Below are positions 26,988-36,396 of a stretch of DNA of 64,000 nucleotides, piece by piece. The notes beneath the pieces are model-generated. The model was not told the DNA's origin. It ran no database searches and saw nothing but the letters and a program-made list of their open reading frames with translations. This DNA comes from Orbaceae bacterium ESL0721. GTDB taxonomy: Bacteria > Pseudomonadota > Gammaproteobacteria > Enterobacterales > Orbaceae. The position numbers and the translations under genes were made by a program. Each line of letters begins with the position of its first letter. Position 1 is the first letter of the stretch. The DNA is taken from contig JAQTHZ010000001.1 of NCBI GenBank assembly GCA_029433365.1, positions 1,178,001 through 1,242,000 of the forward strand. Direction: 5' to 3'.

Positions 26988-28490
26988 TTACGGTGTTTGT
27001 TTTGATGGTAAACGATTTATATAATTGTCCCATCCTATACTATAATCAGGTCTAAATGCGGTACTTTCACCTTTATTTGGATTTCGTATAACTACTGTAT
27101 GAGTATTTGAATCTAAATAAACTATGCGACCATCAGAATAATATCTAGTATCAGTTGGGTTATTAATAACATTTTCTACATGATTTTTAAATTGTTGTCG
27201 AGTTCTTATTCCTAATGAATTAAATTCACCTTGTTGTATTACATGTTTATCAAAAGCATGACCATTTGCAATTTCTTCAGAAGTTAGTTGAGAATTTAGT
27301 TTAGAACTATTTATAGAATTTTCAGCTCCCGATAAAGGTTTATTTTCTGTATTTGCCAAATCTTCTACTTTATTTATAATATTTTCTTCGCCAGTATTAG
27401 GTTTTTTAACAGGTTTGCTAGCACCACTTTCGTTAACTGCACCTACTGAGCCGCGGGGATTGAATGTTGGCTCTTTTAGTTCTATAACATGCCGATATCT
27501 CTGTCTATTTCTAGAGAGTTTTTCAATATGGACTTTGATGTCTCGTATTAATAATGGCTGCTGTCCTGCTGGGGTTGCGTATTTGATGGAGACGATATTG
27601 CGGGCAGCAGATGGGACTTTATTTAGGAACATCGTTTTACTGCCAAGGGCTAAGTCAACGAGTCCGTAGGTGATACCTTCATACCCTTTTGGGACGAGTC
27701 CCGACCAAGCTATGGCATCTTCCCCAAGTGTTGTCACCTCCTCATCAGTTAGGATGCGGCTCATACCAGCAGCAATATTGTCACTACCAACAAACCCTAA
27801 AGCAACCGCAACAGCACTCCCTGTGCCAAGCGATGCACCTTCAATTGAACCTGCAACAGCTAAGGTTAAGATTCCCCCAGCTACTTGTGCGCCACCTAGA
27901 ATCTGGTTTTCATATTTGTTGTAGGTTGATTTGATGGTATCGCCGTAAAGGTAACCGGTTATACCACCAATCAGCCCGCCAGATGCACCAAATAATGAGT
28001 GACCTATTTCTGCCCCTTCGACTGCGTTGATAAGGTTTTGTGGCTCGATATGGCTAAAATATTCATCAATAAAAGAGACATCAACCGCGCTTGTCTCAAG
28101 CTGCCAATCATCAATATGCGACCACTTTTGTGGTACTTTGATATCGGCGAGACCCTGCGGATTAAATCGACCAATAAACCTATGCCCTTCGCTAATCGAT
28201 GTAATGGCATATTTATGGTCTTTATGAAATTTGAGATAGAACCCTTCAGCAGGTTTTAACTCAACATGTTGATAAGTTAATTTTTTGGCTTTAAGTTTAT
28301 AAGCTCTGCGGGTTTCAATATTGCGAATGAGACCGGGTGTGCGAAGCTGTTTTAGCAGTTTAATGGCGGTGAAGTAGAGATTTTCGATATCACCAAGCTC
28401 ATCGGTTTTTACATTAAGACTAATTTGTTCTTTGAGTTTAGTTTCGTAGTCATTTTCACCCCCGCTGCCAGCAAAGATGCCAGTGGCTGG
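26988..28490 (-). pseudogene. 5'-truncated polymorphic toxin (scaffold C-terminal half plus RNase-like tail)
   Basis: The frame is open from 28490 to 26988 but has no start before the internal MSRILTDEEV at 27764. It aligns with residues ~353 onward of the 849-aa toxin at 30536: GSGGENDYE, the glycine-rich GASGGLIGGITGY region, and KEPTFNPRGSVGA. The last ~100 residues differ and contain GHAFDKHVIQQGEF and TVVIRNPNKGESTAFRPD. That pattern is common in BECR-fold RNase toxin tails (EndoU/RelE-like group), a family call from memory. The N-terminal 350 residues are replaced by a CdiA-like fragment with a frameshift. Confidence 0.7.
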
Positions 28491-28662
28491 TCATCTGGGT
28501 GCTATCAAGGGCAAGGTTACCACTTGCGCCGCCAAAGCCAGCAGAGCCATCTATGGAGGATGAGATTTTATCGTAGTCATAATCATCACTATATTGCATA
28601 GAGGTAAGATTATTAATAACTTTTATGTTAACCATCTCCAATACGATACTATTAGATAGCAT
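28471..28662 (-). pseudogene. CdiA/haemagglutinin-like fragment fused to the toxin remnant
   Basis: The minus strand encodes a segment with SIDGSAGFGGASGNLALDST and then QMTSH. In a shifted frame it continues TGIFAGSGG. TGIFAGSGG resembles the recurrent QSGxFAGxGGxD motif of filamentous haemagglutinin/CdiA proteins, and the GSGG is shared with the GSGGENDYE of the toxin scaffold. It therefore looks like a CdiA piece joined to the toxin gene at a four-residue microhomology, with a small frame-shifting deletion just before. It is not expected to make a working protein. Confidence 0.5.
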
Positions 28663-28745
28663 ATAAGATCTAATAGATGATATGGTTTGAAAAAAGTAAA
28701 ATCAGATTCTAATCTAAATATAGAATCTGATTATTTATTTCTGTT

Positions 28746-29213
28746 TTAGCAAATGATTTCATAAATTGTATCAGGAGGAGCTTGATACAATTCAAAATCA
28801 GCATGAATAATATCTCGCATTTCTGAAAATTTAATCTTTTTGATAGTTTCTATTTGATTACTTTCTGTCATAGAAACCACCATTCTTGATGCATCAGTAA
28901 TCTTTATCAAATCAATTAAAGTATTAATAAGAATATCTAGGCGCTCTTTAGGGTCTGCCGGAAAGCCTATATCAGTATTTGGTGCATATTGTTCATAATC
29001 AATTAAGTAAGTAGCATTAGGATACCCATGCACATCACCAATTAAAAAAGAAAATATATTATCGTTAGGTATTAGACTGACTGGATAATTGTATAATTCA
29101 TTTTTAGAAATCTTTTGAATTCCCAATTTACTATGCTTCATAAATTTAGTTAATTTATCAATTTTATTTTGACTTAAAATTGGTTCTATATATCCACAAA
29201 CATCATTTGACAT
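28746..29213 (-). CDS. Putative immunity protein for the 29236 toxin tail
   Basis: This 155-aa protein begins 22 bp after the stop of the upstream toxin tail. Sequence includes SFLIGDVHGYPNATYLIDYE and a C-terminal EMRDIIHADFELYQAPPDTI. The composition is acidic and soluble, with no signal or membrane segment. I do not recognise a family. Immunity is inferred from order and spacing. Confidence 0.6.
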   Translation of the reverse strand: MSNDVCGYIEPILSQNKIDKLTKFMKHSKLGIQKISKNELYNYPVSLIPNDNIFSFLIGDVHGYPNATYLIDYEQYAPNTDIGFPADPKERLDILINTLIDLIKITDASRMVVSMTESNQIETIKKIKFSEMRDIIHADFELYQAPPDTIYEIIC

Positions 29214-29235
29214 ATTAATATTCCTTCACTTAACT

Positions 29236-30060
29236 CTATTGATCTAATATCCAAGGTCCAATAGCTTTGCCATTTTCATCTATTACTCGATAATATGACT
29301 TATCTTTATATTCTTTACCATTATAAGTTTTATAAGTTATTTTATGCTCATGAGCAGGGACTTTTCCATTGTCATCATAACCCAATGACCCATGTGTTCT
29401 TTGTTGCCCGTAGTCTTCACGTGAAAATATTCTACCCTGATCATCATAATATGTAATACTTTTAGAACCATCAGCTCTAGATACTTCATATATTGAATTA
29501 GGCGTTGTTGTTTTTGGTGCTTTACCAGATGAAACAATAATATGTTCAGTAACTACCTTATTAGTAGCAGGGTTAATTATTTTTTCATTTTGTACAAGCT
29601 CACTAAAATTAGAAGATTGATTTCCTTGTTGATTATTAATTTTTCCTTCGTTAAGTTTATTTTGTTGATTCTGATTTACAGTGAGATTTGAATTAATATT
29701 GTCTGCAGAATTAGGCTCAGGTTTTTTAACAGGTTTTCGAGCACCACTTCCATCAGCTGCGCCTACAGAGCCGCGGGGGTTAAATGTTGGCTCTTTTAGT
29801 TCAATCTCATGCCGATACTTTTGGTTATTTTTAAGAACTGATCTATTTTTATCAACAAGTTCATGAGAGAGCAAAGCATTATTCTCAACCGAATTCTTCC
29901 CTGCCTGCACGGCAGCACCGGCGCGTCCATATCGCCGCCGGTGGCGCCAAGCCCACTCGATATGGCTGGTGATTATACCTGTTGCAATGGAAGTTGCGAC
30001 AGTTGTGTCTTTATCGATATAATCATAATGCGTTAAAAAGATGTATTGATTATTAAACTT
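29236..30060 (-). pseudogene. Orphan toxin tail with CdiA-type VENN pretoxin segment
   Basis: The frame is open to about 30100 but has no ATG; the first usable start is a GTG at 29910. It encodes a CdiA-like pretoxin stretch (IATGIITSHIEWAWR..., AGKNSVENNALL with the VENN motif). It then joins the scaffold linker YRHEIELKEPTFNPRGSVGA that the MoxR-neighbour toxins use. The ~110-residue tail is unique, with YYDDQGRIFSREDYG and HEHKITYKTYNGKEYKDKSY. The join of CdiA and scaffold parts implies recombination. Most likely a silent cassette that can be recombined onto a full-length toxin; translation from the GTG cannot be excluded. Confidence 0.6.
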
Positions 30061-30086
30061 GCAATACAGATCTAAGGAATTTATTT

Positions 30087-30539
30087 TTAAATAAAAATTG
30101 ATTTAATATCATCATTAATAAACTTGATCATAAGACTATTATTTTTTAGTTCAATATGATCAATATATTCGCTAAATGTTAAACTCTTATATTCTATTAA
30201 TGTATTAATTTCTAATATAACTATATCTACCTCACATACAATAAATATATATTTTTTTGAAAAATAAAAATCATAGAAAAAAGATGGTAATGATAACGTT
30301 CTAGATATTTTCTTTTTTGATATATCCCAAAATCCAACAGACTGATCTATTCCAATAGCAATTCTTTGACCTATTTTTTTGACTATTGGATCGATTTCAC
30401 TTTGAGCAGAAAATTTTAATACATTAAATTTGTTATAAACTAAAATATAAAAATAACGAGCATATTCTGGTTCCTGAAAGAGAATTGGTAATTGACTATT
30501 ATTAAATTCTTTATTATCTATTTTTATCAAATTAATCAC
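30087..30539 (-). CDS. Putative immunity protein of the 849-aa toxin
   Basis: This 150-aa protein overlaps the toxin stop by four bases (ATGA), so it is translationally coupled. The sequence is rich in beta-strand patterns (QRIAIGIDQSVGFWDISKKK, FIVCEVDIVILEIN) suggestive of a small beta-propeller blade or sheet protein. No signal peptide. Very AT-rich codons. It is the only gene positioned to protect against the 849-aa toxin; family unrecognised. Confidence 0.7.
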   Translation of the reverse strand: MINLIKIDNKEFNNSQLPILFQEPEYARYFYILVYNKFNVLKFSAQSEIDPIVKKIGQRIAIGIDQSVGFWDISKKKISRTLSLPSFFYDFYFSKKYIFIVCEVDIVILEINTLIEYKSLTFSEYIDHIELKNNSLMIKFINDDIKSIFI

Positions 30540-33085
30540 TTATTGCTCCTCAATAATTTTGGAATTAAAGTTGTAACTTTTGGTGTTCTATCCAAATTAC
30601 CATTTGGATAGAAGAAACTTACCTGAATAGCGCCTTTATTTGAAATATCAATTGACTTAGTGATTGTTGTTCCAAAATTATTTGATTTTTGTGAAATAAT
30701 AATTCCTTCTCTGGCTGCTTGGTTAAATAAAAAAATTAGTTGTTGTTCTGTTTTAATCCCAAGTGTATTTAAATCTTTTAGGTTTTGCGCAGAACGTTCA
30801 ACATTATGAGCATTACCAGTTGTTACTTTACCAAAGAAATAATCAAATTTGCTAGGATCAATATTATAACCTTGTGTTTCTGTTTTTCCTTTATCTGTTT
30901 TAGGAACTTTTCCACTTGTCGCCGAATCTTCCACTTTATTTATAATATTTTCTTCGCTCAGCTCAGGTTTTTTAACAGGTTTACTAGCACCACTTCCGTT
31001 AGCGGCTCCTACTGAGCCGCGGGGGTTGAATGTTGGCTCTTTTAGTTCAATCTCATGCCGATATCTTTGGTTATTTTTAGAGAGTTTTTCAATATGGACT
31101 TTGATGTCTCGTATTAATGATGTTTTTTGTCCTGTTGCGTATTTGATTGAGACGATATTGTGGGCAGCAGATGGTACTTTATTTAGGAGCATCGTTTTGC
31201 TACCAAGCGCTAAGTCAACAACTCCGTAGGTAATCCCTTCATACCCTTTTGGCACAAGTCCAGACCAAGCTATAACATCTTCCCCAAGGGTTGTCACCTC
31301 TTGGTCAGTTAAGATGCGGCTCATACCAGCAGCAATATTGTCACTACCAATAAATCCTAAAGCAACCGCAACAGCAGTGCCGGTGCCAAGTGATGCCCCT
31401 TCAATCGAACCTGCAACGGCTAAGGTTAAGATTCCCCCAGCTACTTGTGCGCCACCTAGAATCTGGTTTTCATATTTGTTGTAGGTCGATGTAATTTTAT
31501 CGCCATAAAGGTAACCGGTTATACCACCAATCAGCCCGCCAGTTGCACCAAATAATGAGTGACCTATTTCTGCCCCTTCGGCTGCATTGATAAGGTTTTG
31601 TGGCTCGATATGGCTAAAAAACTGTTCAATAAATGAGACATCAACCGCACTTGTCTCAAGCTGCCAATCATCAATATGTGACCACTTTTGTGGTACTTTG
31701 ATATCGGCTAGACCCTGCGGATTAAAGCGACCAATAAACCTATGCCTTTCACTAACCGATGTGATGGCATATTTATGGTCTTTATGGAACTTGAGATAGA
31801 ACCCCTCGGCTGGTTTTAACTCAACATGTTGATAAGTTAATTTTTTGGCTTTGAGTTTATATGCCCGACGGGTTTCAATATTACGGATAATACCGGGTGT
31901 GCGCAGATGTTTTAATAGTTTAATGGCGGTAAAGTAGAGGTTTTCGATATCATTTAGTTCATCGGCTGCTACATCAATTTTTATTTGTGCTTTGAGTTTG
32001 CTCTCATAATCATTTTCACCTCCGCTGCCATCAAGGATGAGTGGCTTGCTTAGGTACTCATGTGCAATCCTAGCGAGTTTATCACTCTTGTAACTGTAAT
32101 CACTTTTATTAAACCCTTCACTATGACGGATATTGTGAATGGATTTGATGGTTTGTCTTAGTAATGTAGGGTCACGGGTTATCGCCCCTTCACTCTCATC
32201 ATGACCCAAATCACCAATCCGACCTACAGCTGTGATAAATTTGGTCTCATTTAAGAGCAGTAGCATCTGATAAAAGAGCTCGCCTATCTGCTCATCGGGG
32301 CGAAATGGCGGCTCACTATTATAGTTATACCTAGGGGAGAAGTGCTGCGGGGAAAATCCATAGTTGATAATGCTGGCAAGTTTTTCATCTTGCTCTACTG
32401 TAAATGGTGAGTTACCCGAGCGCAGTAGGTTACTTAATTCATCAAGCCACGCCTGTGCTTGCTGTTTAACGTTTAGCTGCTTTTCGCCCCGTAGCGTTAA
32501 ATCGGTATCCCCTTGATTACCACCAATTAATAGGTGCACCTTAGGCAGCACTTTAGTTGCCGAAAACGGGTCACAATGGCGTAAAAATATCTCCTCTCCG
32601 CTAGTCTCTATTGTAAAAAGCTGCTTATGGATGTTTGCGCCATCTCGAATAGCGATAAGCTCTGGTCTATGGTTGACCAAATCAACCGTAATCCAGCTAT
32701 CATCAGGTTGATAGTAGGGTATTTTTTTAAACTTTTTCTTAACAACAGGGTAAGCGCTGTTAAATGTTGAATTATTGTAAATCCAACTGGGTAGTGGTAG
32801 CTCTAGCAAAATCGCGTTTTCAGTAAAGAGCGCAGTAGTTAAAACTTTTGCAACTTTATCGGGGATTTTATGGTAGTAAGTTTGATAGGGCAGTCCAACC
32901 TGTTGTAATACTTGATAAAAATCTTTACACGACTCTGGATCGGCAACTAACTTCTTAACAACATCTCGGTAGTCTGAATCATAAAAATGTTTAATCCGTT
33001 TTGGGCGACTAAAATAGTCCAAATCGGCTAAACGTGCGCTCTCATCTTGCCAAGCATCGGCTGATACTAACTGATAATGATACAT
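30536..33085 (-). CDS. Polymorphic toxin, 849 aa, full-length scaffold copy 1
   Basis: This is a modular toxin with no signal peptide or classical Rhs repeats. Residues 1-426 form a conserved scaffold (starts MYHYQLVSADAWQDESARLA) almost identical to the 800-aa toxin at 44724. Residues ~500-590 are a glycine-rich hydrophobic region (GATGGLIGGITGYLYG, GGAQVAGGILTLAVAG) typical of pretoxin segments that interact with membranes. Linker KEPTFNPRG (682-690) precedes a ~105-residue variable tail (SKFDYFFGKVTTGNAHNVER onward) that I cannot assign. Immunity gene follows with a 4-bp overlap. The MoxR/bpX operon lies 450 bp upstream on the same strand. The delivery route is unknown. Confidence 0.8.
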   Translation of the reverse strand: MYHYQLVSADAWQDESARLADLDYFSRPKRIKHFYDSDYRDVVKKLVADPESCKDFYQVLQQVGLPYQTYYHKIPDKVAKVLTTALFTENAILLELPLPSWIYNNSTFNSAYPVVKKKFKKIPYYQPDDSWITVDLVNHRPELIAIRDGANIHKQLFTIETSGEEIFLRHCDPFSATKVLPKVHLLIGGNQGDTDLTLRGEKQLNVKQQAQAWLDELSNLLRSGNSPFTVEQDEKLASIINYGFSPQHFSPRYNYNSEPPFRPDEQIGELFYQMLLLLNETKFITAVGRIGDLGHDESEGAITRDPTLLRQTIKSIHNIRHSEGFNKSDYSYKSDKLARIAHEYLSKPLILDGSGGENDYESKLKAQIKIDVAADELNDIENLYFTAIKLLKHLRTPGIIRNIETRRAYKLKAKKLTYQHVELKPAEGFYLKFHKDHKYAITSVSERHRFIGRFNPQGLADIKVPQKWSHIDDWQLETSAVDVSFIEQFFSHIEPQNLINAAEGAEIGHSLFGATGGLIGGITGYLYGDKITSTYNKYENQILGGAQVAGGILTLAVAGSIEGASLGTGTAVAVALGFIGSDNIAAGMSRILTDQEVTTLGEDVIAWSGLVPKGYEGITYGVVDLALGSKTMLLNKVPSAAHNIVSIKYATGQKTSLIRDIKVHIEKLSKNNQRYRHEIELKEPTFNPRGSVGAANGSGASKPVKKPELSEENIINKVEDSATSGKVPKTDKGKTETQGYNIDPSKFDYFFGKVTTGNAHNVERSAQNLKDLNTLGIKTEQQLIFLFNQAAREGIIISQKSNNFGTTITKSIDISNKGAIQVSFFYPNGNLDRTPKVTTLIPKLLRSNK

Positions 33086-33317
33086 CTATCCCTGTTCCAT
33101 TCTTGGTTTTATTGTTATTAGATTTAAGTTTGAAATTGTTCTTTTGTTATAAAAGTTTCTTGAAAAAAATCAGCGCGATCTTAGCATGGAATGGCTTAAC
33201 TGCAAGTGAGAGTAGATAATTTTTAGATCTGGGTCACTAATATTATTTTTATTTATCTGGTTGATAAAGCTGAGATAAACAACTTTCCGCCATTATGGAG
33301 AAGGTTTTAGGATCAAA

Positions 33318-33362
33318 ATCTGCAAAAATGTTTTAGGGTTGGGGGTTGTTTTAATCAAAATT
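33318..33362 (+). repeat. Dispersed element, long copy
   Basis: TCTGCAAAAATGTTTTAGGG then TTGGGGGTTGTTTTAATCAA. It is 233 bp upstream of the 849-aa toxin start, in DNA that is duplicated upstream of the 800-aa toxin (compare 47358). The rest of this 449-bp gap holds only the small ORF at 33388. Confidence 0.8.
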
Positions 33363-33387
33363 AACTTATTTTATCATCTTTAATATT

Positions 33388-33486
33388 CTAATTTGGGCAG
33401 ATAAAATAGGCTAGCCATCTCGGTTGCCATGCTTTTTCTAAAAAATTATTAAAAGAATTTAAATTGATATTATTAGATAAATTCAT
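33388..33486 (-). CDS. Possible 32-aa small protein after the 953-aa gene
   Basis: A short minus-strand frame starts MNLSNNINLNSFNNFLEKAW and ends RWLAYFICPN. A GAGG ribosome-binding site lies 8 bases before the ATG, and it begins 49 bp after the 953-aa gene stop. The asparagine-rich start and aromatic end match nothing I know. It may be a real small protein or the head of a lost gene. Confidence 0.35.
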   Translation of the reverse strand: MNLSNNINLNSFNNFLEKAWQPRWLAYFICPN

Positions 33487-33534
33487 TAATAAACCTCATA
33501 TTTAATTAATAGTGATTAAAATGTCATCCACCCA

Positions 33535-36396
33535 TCACACCGTAAAATAGTCCCATTCACCCCTTACAGTATTTAACCTCCCACACCGCCCTAAGTCATC
33601 CCAAACAATAAGATCATCTTCATAAGTGTTGTAGGAGAGTTGGTTGTTATGCATCCAATCGATCACCATTTTTATGGTGCCGCTCTCAATATGGTAAAGG
33701 TGGATTAACTGCCCCAATTCATCCTCTTTGGGAAAGGTAAAAACAATAAACGCTCTCATTGCAGTAGCGCTTAAAGAGTCGTACTGTTCTGGAGTCACTG
33801 TAATAGGTAGTGGTTCATATTCTGAGTATTGATTTTTTTGAATAAAAATAGTCTGCTGTTGCTCTGAATAGTTGATATAGCTATCAAAACCATACCGATT
33901 TAGGATGATGCTATTAACATGGATCTTAGCATCATCTCTTGCTATCAAGCGGTGAGCAGGGAGCGCATAGTTCCAGATCTCATATTGTTCATCACCTTTT
34001 TTAAGTAACCACTTCTCATCTGTTGAACTAGCGCACACTTTTACCGCTTGATACTCCTCTAGATCAACTTGCCAGTTAACTTTTAATCTCTTTTCAACAG
34101 TAATGACCTGAATACGATTCTGACTTAGCACCGACCAGTGCAAGCCATCAAAACAAGGAAGGTAACTATCAAGCTCGACATAACCTAGCGAGACACTATT
34201 CTCGGTCGCTAAATCTAATTTATGGATATGGTAGAGGCGATCACCTTTTCTGCCAATCGCTAGGATCTGGTTAAAATTGTATGATACAACCAGTTCGTGC
34301 GCTGTTATCATAAAATGTTTTAACTGTTGCCCTCTTTTATTAACGATGATGATCCCAGCTTCACCGAGTGCCAATAGGTAGTTGCCACTCTGCATTGGCA
34401 TTGCAGCATAGATCTTACGATCTCCAATTTCAGAGCAGATGATAGATTTTAAGGTGGTAGACTCTGACAATTTTTGCTGCTTTCTCACTGTTAATTGTTG
34501 GCTTGGCAGATCAGCCTTAAGAGTTCTATCTTGAGTCAAATCAATTAACCGCATTAAATCACCGCGCGTTAATGCAGATTCATGATTTGCCATATCAAAA
34601 ATAATCACATTAATGAGTGAAGATAAGAGTGGGTGTAATTTTTTAATCTCATGTTGATGCGCCAATATTGCTTGCGCAATAGCCAACCGCTGTTCAAAGC
34701 GGTCTGGATCACTCTGTAACTGTTCAATCTCTTTTTGATAATCGGTAATGGCATCAGGCTGTAGTATCAGTTTTTTAACGAGGATATTACCGTTAAATGG
34801 CGCCATTTTCTCTGCATATTCAAACCATTTTTGCGCTAACTGACGACCACTCTTTATCGGCCAGATTGCATCTATTGCCTGCAACCACTCCCCCTTCTCG
34901 GCGAGCGTATGCGCCCAAATAACACGAAGTTTATCCGCCGCTGCCTGATTTTTCTGTTGTAATAACATAATCGCATTTACAAAGCTATTATGCTGTTTAG
35001 CAATTAAAATCGCTTTTTCCCACTGATTGGTAAGGCAACAGAGTTTAACAATTAAATTTGGATCGGCATCTTTGGTAATAGCAATATCGAGCGCCTGCAA
35101 AAGGCGATCTTTGCTCTCTAAATAGTCAATCCCCTCTTCAACAGAATTGAGTAGTTCGATTAAAACAAACGCCGCCTCTTCAACGCGGTTATCACGATCT
35201 AGTGTTGCAAAACTGCGCCGATAGAGCTGATGTAACTGTTGCTGAATCTCTGTATCAACATAGATTGCACTATTTTCACCGTAAACCTTTTCACTATAAG
35301 ATAGTTTTTCGCGCGGTTTTGGCGTACCAAATGCCTGTTGAGTCGCTTCACCTCTGCCATTGATTGGAATCGCATGTTTTAATGCATCATCCAGATTGCC
35401 ATCCTCTAACATCTTCATCAACGCATTAAGGTAGTTCCCTTGCTTTAGGGTTATCAGCCGATTTAAACCAGTTAAAAGTACCAATTTTGCTAAATAACTG
35501 CGCCATTGTTGATATTTGTTGATCTTACGTGGCTTGCCTTCTGATTCTTCCTCTTTTTGAGGAGCTGCATCTACTTGGGCTGATTTACTCGCTCTGGTAA
35601 TAAATTGACGTAAATAGTAAAAAAAGGTCTGCACATCTTTTTGGCCGCGCAAAAATAAGAAAATGCAAATTAATAGGATGCAGCAGAAGATCCAGCCATC
35701 GATTGATATTAATGATGGCGAAGTGACTAAAGCCCCCAGCAATTTTAAGATAAGACCAAAAAAGATAAACACCAGATAGACTACAAAAATCTTTTGAAAT
35801 AGTGATGTTGGTTTATCTGAAGTTTTATTTAAGAGAACGCGCGCTCTTTTCTGATGATGCTTTTTGGCAAATTTTAATAGCGCTTTACTCGGTTTGGGGG
35901 TGGATTCGCCTAAAATTTCATCCACGCTTTTTGGCTCTAACGCAGGATCAATATGGTCAAGTTCCACCACCTCAATTGGCCACTCATCCATATTTAGTAG
36001 TAAGTAGTCATCAATATTAATCCAGAGGGAGGGATCGCAGCGCTCCCCTTGCTGATAATTAAATACAGAGAGGCTATTGCCCATTAATATGATGATATCG
36101 CCTTCTGGAATCAGCGCCTTCTCACTGCCAGATAACTTCATCGAACAGAGTCTGTTTTCAAAATTAATTAGTGGCCAACCCTCATACTGTTCAGCGTAGC
36201 CACTAATCGTCTGCGGAAAACGTAATAGATACCCTTGCTCAAAACGGTAAACTAGGCAACCTTTAAACCAATATTGCACAATAAAGTTGGCACACTCCTG
36301 CTCGGAAAACCAGATAAACGGGAACCAAATGCCCGCAATCGGTTGATAACCCTTTAAATTTGGCGAGGCGATGGGGTGATTAATATTTCCTAACAT
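33535..36396 (-). CDS. MoxR ternary-system protein with membrane anchor and beta-propeller (953 aa)
   Basis: This is the last gene of the MoxR operon. The N-terminal ~145 residues form a compact domain (WFPFIWFSEQECANFIVQYW, FRFPQTISGYAEQYEGWPL-like) of the bpX type. Two transmembrane helices are at about 203-223 and 233-249. A helical, TPR-like region follows (about 340-640, EEAAFVLIELLNSVEEGIDY). The C-terminal ~310 residues show repeated beta-strand blades, reading as a beta-propeller. Its start overlaps the previous gene by 7 bp. Bacterial MoxR-vWA-beta-propeller ternary systems contain such proteins; the domain name is from memory. This member would anchor the system to the inner membrane. 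Confidence 0.7.
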   Translation of the reverse strand: MLGNINHPIASPNLKGYQPIAGIWFPFIWFSEQECANFIVQYWFKGCLVYRFEQGYLLRFPQTISGYAEQYEGWPLINFENRLCSMKLSGSEKALIPEGDIIILMGNSLSVFNYQQGERCDPSLWINIDDYLLLNMDEWPIEVVELDHIDPALEPKSVDEILGESTPKPSKALLKFAKKHHQKRARVLLNKTSDKPTSLFQKIFVVYLVFIFFGLILKLLGALVTSPSLISIDGWIFCCILLICIFLFLRGQKDVQTFFYYLRQFITRASKSAQVDAAPQKEEESEGKPRKINKYQQWRSYLAKLVLLTGLNRLITLKQGNYLNALMKMLEDGNLDDALKHAIPINGRGEATQQAFGTPKPREKLSYSEKVYGENSAIYVDTEIQQQLHQLYRRSFATLDRDNRVEEAAFVLIELLNSVEEGIDYLESKDRLLQALDIAITKDADPNLIVKLCCLTNQWEKAILIAKQHNSFVNAIMLLQQKNQAAADKLRVIWAHTLAEKGEWLQAIDAIWPIKSGRQLAQKWFEYAEKMAPFNGNILVKKLILQPDAITDYQKEIEQLQSDPDRFEQRLAIAQAILAHQHEIKKLHPLLSSLINVIIFDMANHESALTRGDLMRLIDLTQDRTLKADLPSQQLTVRKQQKLSESTTLKSIICSEIGDRKIYAAMPMQSGNYLLALGEAGIIIVNKRGQQLKHFMITAHELVVSYNFNQILAIGRKGDRLYHIHKLDLATENSVSLGYVELDSYLPCFDGLHWSVLSQNRIQVITVEKRLKVNWQVDLEEYQAVKVCASSTDEKWLLKKGDEQYEIWNYALPAHRLIARDDAKIHVNSIILNRYGFDSYINYSEQQQTIFIQKNQYSEYEPLPITVTPEQYDSLSATAMRAFIVFTFPKEDELGQLIHLYHIESGTIKMVIDWMHNNQLSYNTYEDDLIVWDDLGRCGRLNTVRGEWDYFTV

